Source: Archivesica marissinica
Taxonomy: Eukaryota; Mollusca; Bivalvia; Venerida; Vesicomyidae
DNA length: 64,000 nt
Assembly: GCA_014843695.1 (NCBI GenBank)
Contig: CM026402.1
Location: 21,871,005-21,935,004, forward strand
Reading direction: 5' to 3'
Positions within the stretch are counted from its first letter, which is position 1, and every line of letters begins with the position of its first letter. The translations under genes and the position numbers were made by a program. The notes under the pieces are model-generated. The model saw only the letters and a list, made by a program, of their open reading frames with translations. It did not search any database and was not told the DNA's origin. Below are positions 36,474-44,820 of this stretch, piece after piece.

Positions 36474-37168
36474 ACAATGAATAGTTTTCATTTAACATTA
36501 TGTTTCTGGGTCAGTGGCCTACGTCATGCGTGGTTAATCAGAACGCCAAACTGTATTTTAATCGCCGATATAGACAAGACAAATATGATGTAATATAATG
36601 TTATGCTTACAAAGGATGCTGTGCTAATCCACATCTCGGGGGACACACATTCTCTGTCTATACTTTCTAAACACCTACTTGGATGATTTTCATTAAACAT
36701 GCACCAAATATTGACCTCACAGAGACGACGTGCGGAACACATCCTCCAACCATGTTCATTTAATGTTACTGCCATAATTGGAGGTAGACGGTCACATTAC
36801 TATAGTTTGTGTCCGGTCAATAGTTATCCAACAGCCTGAATATATTTAACTAAGTTGGCACATATTTTAACAATATGCATATGGCTTTGAACAACCATGT
36901 TGTTTCAATGTCACAATTGGAAACCTAAGTGTGCAAATGACTATTGTTCTAATCATTGGTTGGTGCATTGTTCATGTTTTCTGACGAGGTGCAGAGCGCA
37001 GATTTCACCCACACATGTCAATATCTCACTATGAGGTTAACGCGCAGATCGAGCTCTGATCTGGATACTCTTATTTCACAACATCAGCACATGTTTTATT
37101 TAGGGATCTTCAGTAATAGCCACAGTTGTCTTTTAATGTACATGTCGACTGTGTAATTTGTATTTCAG
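36474..37168. other. Intron segment before exon Ig8
   Basis: No gene is recognised. GAGACGACGTGCGGAA (near 36721) echoes GAGACGACGCGCAGAA near 10875 and 53500, hinting at a small dispersed repeat. From 37045 the sequence is the source of the copied fragment at 27650-27923. Confidence 0.5.
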
Positions 37169-37513
37169 CATTTCCAGTAATAACACTTCCAAATGGCACG
37201 AGTGAGATGACTACTTCATCTAAATTGGGCGAAAACGCAACAGTAGAAATAGAATATTACTCCAATGCAGATGTACCTGATGTTAAATGTTTTAGAGTGT
37301 TGAATGGAACCACACATATAGAACATGAATGTGTTGTAGTATCTGTTCCGACTGTTGTTGACTTGCCAGTATTTGCACAAACTATTAAAGAAAATGGAAT
37401 AAAAGCTAGCATATCAATTAGGATACTTTCTGGGGAATTCTTCGGATTATACAATGTCACCATCTCTAACGAGATCAACTCTACCTATTTACGATTAGAA
37501 ATTGTTGCACAAG
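37169..37513 (+). CDS. Ig-superfamily receptor, exon Ig8 (divergent Ig fold)
   Basis: This 345-base phase 1-1 exon runs from TTTGTATTTCAG to CAAG|GTAAGA. It is Ig-like by layout (GENATVEIEYYS, then VKCFRV, then SISIRILSGEFFGLYNVTISN), but the usual Cys/Trp/Cys triad is gone. The first Cys position is Tyr, the Trp position is Cys (VKCFR), and YxC has become YNV. A second Cys is in HIEHECVVV, which could pair with the Cys at the Trp position. This is the membrane-proximal Ig-like domain before FnIII. Confidence 0.75.
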
Positions 37514-38490
37514 GTAAGATTAAATATATTTCAGTGTGTTACCTATGGAAAACACTGTTGAAGGTCAATGTATCACGTACTCTATGAAGCAAAAAGCAAC
37601 ATGTTCCCACTGTAAATATAAGATGTTGTCAACAGTTTCGATATTACACGTCAAGTAAATACGTTGAATTGATGGTATCCCCCGCCGAATATGATCCTTT
37701 ACAAGTCGGGACAGACAAACAAATAACGCTAAACCTATTTCGTGGATAATGATATGTGTAGGTTTTTAAAATAAATAAAAGACGGCACATGTGTATATTA
37801 TTAAATAATGTTGAATCTAGTGTCAAACCAAGGACAGTAACTCTGGTCGAATCGGCGGGATATAACTCGCAATGGCGATATGTTGTATGAATTAAGTTGT
37901 ATGGCATCACTGTTATTTGGTGATAAGGGCAATAACTCTGGTTTCACTAATACAATTTGGGTCAGGCATGCAGGACAAAACCGCGCAATGATGATGCAAT
38001 ATTATTTTTAAGTTTGATGACATTCCATAGAGCGGTTATTATTCACTGTAATTGGTAACCAATTAATGACCCATATATATTATGTTATAAAGCCTATCCG
38101 GACCATGTATACAATGGTGATGCATATTTATTTTCAGTTTCATGACATTCCATGAATGGGTTACTTAGTTAATGCCACATTATTGACTTATTTATCAATT
38201 CAATGACAATAACTCTTGTTTCACTATTTCAATGTACGTCAGACTTACAGAACAACAATCTGGTGATGTAATGTTATATTAAGATTAATGACATTCCATA
38301 GTTAGTGTTGGCCAATACATACCGCCTCTGAGAGTGCATAGGTATGCCACAAAACAAAATATCATTGAATCCGTTTGCTGGCTTACCTTTGAACTTATAT
38401 TATGCTAATATATTTGGTTAGGCAGCAATGGCCCCCTTTGTTCGAAAGCACTACATATATGTATACAGTATTTAGTTTCTTCTATTTCAG
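37514..38490. repeat. Intron with degenerate repeats
   Basis: From about 37810 to 38310, phrases such as CAATAACTCTGGTTTCAC and GATGACATTCCATAG recur at irregular spacing of roughly 140 bases. This wording is familiar from molluscan, especially bivalve, intronic repeats. No exon is seen. Confidence 0.5.
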
Positions 38491-38796
38491 GACCTCCAAT
38501 TCCCCCATATGATATACAAATAGGTGATATTCAACATACGACGGTCATGTTGTCTTGGAAACGAGGCTTCCACGGAGGCTTTGAACAAACATTTGTGATA
38601 CAACTAAGCAAAGATAAGGTGAACTGGAGCAACATAACATCGGTGAATGGTATGCTTGCTACCAGTAAAGAACCAATATCTAAGAAGCTAGATGGTCTCG
38701 ATGATTCGACAACTTACTTTGTACGGATGTTTGCATATAACAAGGAAGGAAATAGCAACTATACAGACTACCTCAACTATACCACCTTACCAAGAG
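38491..38796 (+). CDS. Ig-superfamily receptor, fibronectin type III exon
   Basis: The 306-base phase 1-1 exon lies between TTCTATTTCAG and AGAG|GTTTGT. It encodes one FnIII domain: GPPIPPYDIQI, the B-strand Trp in VMLSWKRGF, LDGLDDSTTYFVRMFAYN with the hallmark Tyr, and GNSNYTDY. FnIII directly before the membrane, after a series of Ig domains, is the layout of nephrin-like and many adhesion receptors. Four Asn-x-Ser/Thr sites are visible. Confidence 0.9.
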
Positions 38797-38936
38797 GTTT
38801 GTCCATTAAATATAACTATGGCAATTTTAATACCATATCGTGACAGATATCCATCAACTCATTTAATGACATAACTACAATAGTCCATGTGTATAGTGGT
38901 GTTTTGTGTAAAATGCGGCTTGTTTGTTTTGTGCGT

Positions 38937-39196
38937 TTAGAATCGTACCAACAGCTTAGGTCACATGGCGAATTTCCAGCTATTATTGGTGAAGGATGAA
39001 CCCGGATGCCCTTCCGAGTACGTTTCCAGGCACGGACGAACATCCGGGTAGAACTACCGACCTACCACAAGCCAGCAAGATAGCGTCCTCACTTAAAATA
39101 ATTCGTCACCCACACTGGAATTCGAACCTACTGCGGTATGGGACAAGTAATTTGAAGTCAACGACCGCACAGTAGCCCCTGTGCCACGGCGGCCCA
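38937..39196 (-). repeat. tRNA-derived SINE, full-length, minus strand
   Basis: Read leftwards, it starts GGGCCGCCGTGGCACAGGGG (A box within), continues through GTCGTTGACTTCA and a B box GGTTCGAATTCC, and ends with AATAATAGCTGGAAATTCGC and CTAAGCTGTTGG. It is the least truncated member of the family at 9331 and 51890. Confidence 0.75.
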
Positions 39197-39395
39197 GTTA
39201 TACATTTTATGCTAGGTGTAATGTTTCATTAGAGTTAGCTTTAATGATGAAAAACATAAATGTCTAAACTCCCTCCATTTCTGAACATTATTGCAAAGAC
39301 ATTTTAGAGAGAAAAAATGTTTTTTTATTACAATATAATGTATTGAAGATTTAATGATATATTTTGTTGATGCTAATTTCCTGCATATATTTCAG

Positions 39396-39527
39396 AATCA
39401 AATGATCCATCTAACAGTGCTGCTGTAGTTGCTGCATTTGCCGCCGGGGTCATTACTTGTATGTTAGTTGTAGCGGTGGTAGTGGTTGTCGCTGTTGTTA
39501 TTTTGAAACGGAGAGGTTTCCTTACAA
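39396..39527 (+). CDS. Ig-superfamily receptor, transmembrane exon
   Basis: The 132-base phase 1-1 exon follows CATATATTTCAG and ends ACAA|GTAAAT. A short extracellular SNDPSNSAAV leads into about 25 hydrophobic residues (GVITCMLVVAVVVVVAVVIL), ended by a KRR stop-transfer. This sets a type I orientation: Ig and FnIII outside, tail inside. Confidence 0.9.
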
Positions 39528-40429
39528 GTAAATATTTTGCTGTAGCAGGTTTACAAATTAATAACAACAAACAGCTTGCTTTTCTGTAAAAACTGACACA
39601 ATTGTCAACTAACCCGATAATTATCGAGTACTACAACCTTGTTAGAAATGTAGCAACCTATGTCCAATCCATAAGCATTATTCCATTTACAGCATTCAGT
39701 AGAATGGTACTCATAAATCAATTGCCTATTTACACAGCCGATAACGTAAATCTACATCGGTCAGTTTATCCTGCAAACCGCGTGTACAGTGCAGTGCACT
39801 CAGTGTCATAAGTGGGATACATTACAAGCCTGAAAAGTGGCTGTCAAAATAGTTCACCTAAATAGGCATTTCTAACCTATTCTGATGACGAGATGAACAT
39901 CGGATGACGATAAAATAGTGGGGGTTTTCTCAAGTTTATTGTACAATATAAAATTAAAATGCATGGCTGTAGCAAGGGGTTATTTATTTTGTGAGGCGTA
40001 CATTATAATGTTAACTGTACATTACTGTCCATTGTAGTCGGCATGACTGTGTAGGATTTCTATATGGACTGTTGTCTTCTATTTATCTGGGTTAGCCATG
40101 CCAGTAAAATGAAAACACCATACATCCAAGCCAACTTGTAACGACAATAATTCAAAGAAAAGAAATCGGATATAGTCATACTATTTTATTTCTTAAAGAA
40201 TCAGTTCCATTTGCTTGCGCCTACACACAATGAAACACATATGGACACCGTTTGGGACAACATATTTCTGGGGTTTCTCCACACAGTACCAACATATCTA
40301 TAACATTTGATATCTGCCATAGCAAGCTATGCGCGCACTCTGTATTTTGTGATATATCTATTTAGTTTACGACACTTTTGTCTTTCTCCTGGCTGCTTTC
40401 GAGGTATATGCGTTCATAACATAATCGCG

Positions 40430-40903
40430 ATTAGGGTAGATTTTTGTCGCCTAAAATAAGCAAATTGTCTGGAAAATGTAAATCTGGTCCAACCTGTTTC
40501 ATCAAGCCGTATTGTTGGGCATCGTCAATATGACCTAGATATCCACTCTCGATGTGTCGATGCACATCAACCACCACATGTGAGTGCATGCAATGATAGT
40601 TACGGTGCCCCGAATAATACCGTTATTGTGGTTCCATTTCTTGTCGATACATTTGATGGAACTTTCGATCTATAACAACCACAGCCATGTGCAGTTTGGC
40701 CCATGTACTCTCCATAGCCATTCAACCATTGTCGGCCAAACAACAAAATGCCTCAACTTGTCATAAATCAGTGGGGTAATATATCTGACCTCAAGACTCA
40801 CAGTGCCAACACGTACACCAAACATAGTGGCCAACACATGGTATGTTGGATACGTTCTTGCCCAAATCATAAACAATAATGGTCTGTTCCTTGCTGACAG
40901 CAA
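40430..40903 (-). pseudogene. Relic of a HARBI1/DDE_Tnp_4-type transposase
   Basis: The minus frame from 40903 has FMIWARTYPTYHVLATMFGV, the helix-turn-helix-like block, then YDKLRHFVVWPTMVEW. After a frame change it continues as YSGHRNYHCMHSHVVVDVHR, then LGHIDDAQQYGLM and LLILGDKNLP. These blocks match the HARBI1/PIF family of DDE nucleases as I know it. The N-terminus is missing, disrupted by the minisatellite side, and at least one shift is present, so it is dead. Confidence 0.7.
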
Positions 40904-40954
40904 GACGGTAGTCTAAAGGATACATATATAATTTACACATCCCCAATCATGATA

Positions 40955-41345
40955 ACCAGCCCGTGCCAGTACAGGATGATAACCAGCCCGTGCCAGTAAA
41001 GGATGATAACCAGCCCGTGCCAGTAAAGGATGATAACCAGCCCGTGCCAGTACAGGATGATAACCAGCCCATGCCAGTACATGATGATAACCAGCCCGTG
41101 CCAGTACAGGGTGATAACCAGCCCGCGCCAGTACATGATGATAACCAGCCCGTGCCAGTACAGGGTGATAGCCAGCCCGCGCCAGTACAGGGTGATAACC
41201 AGCCCGCGTCAGTACAGGATGATAACCAATCCGCGCCAGTACAGGATGATAACCAGCCCGCGCCATTGCAGGGTGATAGCCAGCCCGCGCCAGTACAGGG
41301 TGATAACCAGCCCGCGCCAGTACAGGGTGATAACCAGCCAAGAGC
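40955..41345. repeat. 24-bp minisatellite inside the transposon, about 16 units
   Basis: The unit is GATAACCAGCCCGTGCCAGT followed by ACAG. Twenty-four bases keep frame, giving DDNQPVPV-type octapeptides on + and YHPVLARAG-type on -. It joins, on +, a frame described next. Confidence 0.92.
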
Positions 41346-41577
41346 AGACGGCCTTGCCCCACGGAAGGCGGGTAACCAGGTCGCCCGTGCTCATTAAAGA
41401 GCGGCTGGTCGTCGTGCTACTGCAGCCGGAGATCGTCGCGACAACATCGCTGCGAATCTAAGTTCTGACGATGAGCAAGTCGAGCCCACGCGTCGTCGAT
41501 GACGACTGGCGGATCTAATCCGCGAGAACAACGAATTGTACAATGACCTTATGAGAAACACATTACATTACTACTAG
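40963..41577 (+). pseudogene. Possible second transposon protein with octapeptide repeat
   Basis: One + frame runs through the 24-bp repeats, meets TAA at 41395-41397, continues as RAAGRRATAAGDRRDNIAANL and SSDDEQVEPTRRR, meets TGA near 41500, then RLADLIRENNELYNDLMRN, ending TAG. The non-repeat part has protein-like composition (Arg-rich, then acidic, then a short helix). A second ORF opposite to the transposase is known in Harbinger-type elements, but I cannot match this one. Confidence 0.4.
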
Positions 41578-41758
41578 ATTATGGATTGGATTAGAATTGA
41601 ATAAAACATATGCGACACCTGCTTATTGATTTATATTGTATTTAAAAGAAACCAGTGCTTTGCCTAAACGCTAATTAAATTTATATTTTGAGATAACACC
41701 TACACAGGTGAGTGCATCCGGTGTACATCTCGTCATCAGAATAGGTTAGGAATGCCTA

Positions 41759-42484
41759 ATAATTTATTATTTAATAAGCTGCTAGTTTTGTTTACTTATA
41801 GCTTTTACATTAAATGATACGTCTATGAAAGTTTAATATACAAATAAAGTATATACTATATATAAAGTAATCTCATAGTTACTTTGATTGTCAGCATATA
41901 GAAAATGGACTTCTGGTGTATGGGTGTTATGCATACCTTTATATAGAATTACTATGTGGTATGTCTAAAATGTCACCTTGCCACAGAAATCACTGTTTAT
42001 ACTGTCAGTTAGAAATAAAAACTACTTGTTTCATACAATAACATGCTAAATATATATGCTACTAATATAACATAGTTCACATTCCGGAATTCATGTGCGT
42101 TTAGTTTCTTCTAATAACTATTTTGGTCAGTATTGGTGATTGTTTATATTGCTATAACCCTGTTAAACTGAACACTGTTGAACTGCCTGTTCTAGGCGCA
42201 GTGTAGTAACGTTTCAGTTGTAATAACATTCCCGAATATCAATCAAATTAAACAATTGACAATACCGTCAACGTAACTCGACAGCAGGAAGTAGAGTATT
42301 TCAATGTTCAGGTGTAACCAATGGACATGTTAAATAAACAAACATAAAATATCACTACTCGAAATCATATTAATGAACTAGAAATAAAATCTAGGACTAT
42401 TTTAGAGTCAGAATCATGTATATAGCTACCAATTGTGTAATCTATGTCCAGTAATATGTAACATATACTAATGGTTTATTTCAG
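41759..42484. other. Intron segment, nothing recognised
   Basis: A+T-rich unique-looking DNA between the transposon and the first tail exon. No exon or repeat structure is visible. Confidence 0.5.
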
Positions 42485-42518
42485 AAAACTCAACGACAAA
42501 AACAGACGAAACCAGCAG
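42485..42518 (+). CDS. Ig-superfamily receptor, cytoplasmic exon 1
   Basis: A 34-base exon between GGTTTATTTCAG and CAGCAG|GTAATT, entering in phase 1 and leaving in phase 2. It encodes NSTTKTDETS, a Thr/Ser-rich juxtamembrane stretch with no Tyr. The phase fits both neighbours exactly, which is the main support for so small an exon. Confidence 0.7.
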
Positions 42519-43230
42519 GTAATTTTAATTGTTGTACTATATAGATTGTATCAATTAGATTCCATACTAATATTAGAAGTCACAAAAGTAGCACCAAACT
42601 AGCTCTCATTTGCCTATTTCATACTGCTATATGCTATACTATAAGAGCCATGACAAATGTGCCGCTGTAATATATCAGCTGGCTTACAGAACCACCAATA
42701 TAGTTCATGATTGCCAAAGTCGATACATCTGATAACATGTGTGTAGCCAATCGTTCTCTTCATCGCCACCATTTGTGGTTTAAGCATATTTGACATTCAT
42801 ATAACATAAATTACAACAAATACTATGTACACAATAAATACAGATGTATTGAAATGAAAGATAAAAGCTTATGTTGGATTTCTCTCCACGCCACCATGGC
42901 TGGAATATAAACTAGAACCAGGCACAATTTGATGTTCGATGCGGGTTATGATCTATAATCTAATAACCTCGTAATATATATGGTGAATGTTGATTTGTAT
43001 ATGCCGACAGACACCACCTGGATCGACGCAGTATCTTTATCGTGAATATTTTCATAGACAAAGTACAACTCTGTATTCTCGTAATTATTTAATACACATA
43101 TTGTTCTATATAATTTTATTGTGAAACTTTGATTTATGCGCATTGTTTTATGTAATGGAATATTAATTGTAATATTAATGTTACAAACAAATGTAAAATA
43201 GTGAAATTAGTTCTCTTTCATCATTATTAG

Positions 43231-43302
43231 TCCAGGTGAGACAACTAGCCAAGCAAACTGCCAAGCGTCTATTCAAATGCAGCCATATACGAACGTATCA
43301 CG
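43231..43302 (+). CDS. Ig-superfamily receptor, cytoplasmic exon 2 (YTNV motif)
   Basis: The 72-base exon lies between TTTCATCATTATTAG and CACG|GTAAGT, phase 2 to phase 2. It encodes PGETTSQANCQASIQ followed by MQPYTNVS. YTNV fits YxN-type SH2 docking (Grb2-like) and the YxxV pattern. The reading frame is fixed by both flanking exons. Confidence 0.75.
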
Positions 43303-43618
43303 GTAAGTTGTATTCCTTAATCATAGAATTATTTTATAATCACACATAACGCTTTCTATTTCAATATGAATATCTACAGTCGTAAGGTACTCGGTTATTG
43401 ATCTCAGTTAAAGTTCATTCTGCTGGCACTTGAACGTACGCATATTTATGTTTACAACAAATCGACACAAAACCTTCGAACTAATTTCTATTAGAAAATG
43501 AATTGATGACCATATGCTACACAATATTGCTACAACTAGCATCACCTATTGTAGATTAGCATTTATATATATATATGTGGCACCTAAATGCGTGTTCATC
43601 ATACTTTGTTATTCACAG

Positions 43619-43686
43619 TGATGTATATGAACACTTGCATCGCCCGGATGGAATGTAGGGGCGAAATGAATACGAAGTTGTAAATG
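43619..43686 (+). CDS. Ig-superfamily receptor, cytoplasmic exon 3 (YEHL, in-frame TAG)
   Basis: The exon follows TTTGTTATTCACAG and ends AAATG|GTAAGC, phase 2 to phase 1. In the frame set by the previous exon it reads DVYEHLHRPDGM, then TAG at 43656-43658, then GRNEYEVVN. Either the receptor ends at this TAG, or the stop is a mutation and the exons beyond (also in matching phase) form a longer tail. YEHL and YEVV are further YxxL/V motifs. Confidence 0.6.
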
Positions 43687-43958
43687 GTAAGCTATATTGC
43701 AAGTACATTTAATATTCCTTACCAGAGCCCACACATTCCCGCTTAATATGGCCATTCATCCTTTGATTGCTAGATTTCACTGCACAATAAGCAAGTAAAC
43801 TGGACATTGTGCGAAATAAATGTTATATATCAAATTGTTTGAACATAGCTGATGGTGCAGGTAAACTCGACATTCTCTCGTGTGATACATCATTTGGAGA
43901 CTAAGACATATCCCATTTATATTGTTATAGTGTTCTGTCTCTGTGTGATTCCAAACAG

Positions 43959-43964
43959 ATCATG
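43959..43964 (+). CDS. Candidate 6-base microexon
   Basis: GTCTCTGTGTGATTCCAAACAG is followed by ATCATG and a donor GTAAGC. Six bases keep the phase between exons 43619-43686 and 44336-44360. The acceptor and donor look good, but such a small exon cannot be proven from sequence. Confidence 0.25.
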
Positions 43965-44335
43965 GTAAGCAAAGACAATACCACTTTAACCGAGGATTCT
44001 TCTATTTATAAATGTCACACCATACGGAAGTTACAATATATATTATCTAACCAATACAATGGTTTCATACACATTACATTAAGATATATCCAACCGATGG
44101 ATAGTTGTGATTCTACCGGGGTGTCCGTCCATGTGTGCATTACTGCTCGTAGGTACATCACAAATAAACAGTTGAAGGGTAAGTTGTTTGCGTGACCATA
44201 AGCCCCAAAACCAAAACACACTAAGTTCTATAAAATGATATGTTCAGAATATATGTGTATGTATACAAAATGACTTATTACGCAATGAGGTTAGTTGTGA
44301 TTATCATACGTACATGGATTTAACATTTTTTTCAG

Positions 44336-44360
44336 TGGACAGACACGCCACTATGGATAG
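44336..44360 (+). CDS. Ig-superfamily receptor, cytoplasmic exon 4 (small)
   Basis: A 25-base exon between CATTTTTTTCAG and GATAG|GTAAGT, phase 1 to phase 2. It encodes DRHATMD. It is supported by a strong polypyrimidine tract, a perfect GTAAGT donor and phases fitting both neighbours. It is only reached if the TAG at 43656 is bypassed or absent. Confidence 0.5.
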
Positions 44361-44698
44361 GTAAGTATCTGATTTTCCTAGGTGATGAGCATGCCAAGAT
44401 GCTATGATTACTGCAAAACATCATAATTATATTCATGTGTTCATTCTCTGCAGGAGTGCTGGACAAATATTAATATTGGGTAATCTTTGACACCTAATAG
44501 AATTTGAGTAAGGATGCACTAAGCAAAGTTGAAAGTGGGAAATAAATGAAGTGCATGTCGATATGCTGATGCGATATCTCAATAGATATGTATCGTTTCA
44601 ATATATATTATATTTACATGTTATATTTCGTATAATATGGCGCTTTGGTGGATATTGTTCTGGTAACTTTACTTTATTTTGTATTTTAATGCTGCAAG

Positions 44699-44820
44699 TG
44701 CTGTGCAATACGACGTTCTGACACAGTTGACTGACTCTACTCCAACGTACACTTCCCTAAATAGTGATGAAGGTAAGTCCGAGTATACCAACAGTCCTTC
44801 GGGTGACAACTACACGTTAT
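44699..44820 (+). CDS. Ig-superfamily receptor, cytoplasmic exon 5 (ITIM/ITAM-like)
   Basis: After GTATTTTAATGCTGCAAG the frame (phase 2 entry) reads SAVQYDVLTQLTD, STPTYTSLNSDE, then GKSEYTNSPSGDNYTL. VQYDVL fits the ITIM pattern VxYxxL, and YDVL with YTSL nine residues later is ITAM-like. Two donors are possible: GAAG|GTAAGT (exon end 44772) and TTAT|GTGAGT (end 44820). They differ by 48 bases and have the same phase. The 55-bp array is built on the second donor, which argues that it is the genuine exon end. Confidence 0.65.

Larger units (their letters stand above)
39863..41758. mobile_element. DNA transposon with long terminal inverted repeats (HARBI1-like)
   Basis: The left end GGCATTTCTAACCTATTCTG (from about 39865) and the reverse complement of the right end (GGCATTCCTAACCTATTCTG) match over about 42 bases with about three differences, through GATGACGAGATG and CGGATG. 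TA flanks both sides, a possible target duplication, though TAA cannot be excluded. Inside are a minus-strand transposase relic and a + strand frame with an octapeptide repeat. It lies in the intron between the transmembrane and first tail exons. Confidence 0.8.

Noticed and set aside
35900..36593. Cys/Val/Met- and His/Thr-rich frames
   Set aside because: Translation of a CA/CATA microsatellite on both strands.
40913..41362. Minus-strand 149-residue frame of YHPVLARAG repeats
   Set aside because: Reverse side of the 24-bp minisatellite; the + frame continues into non-repeat protein-like sequence, the minus frame does not.
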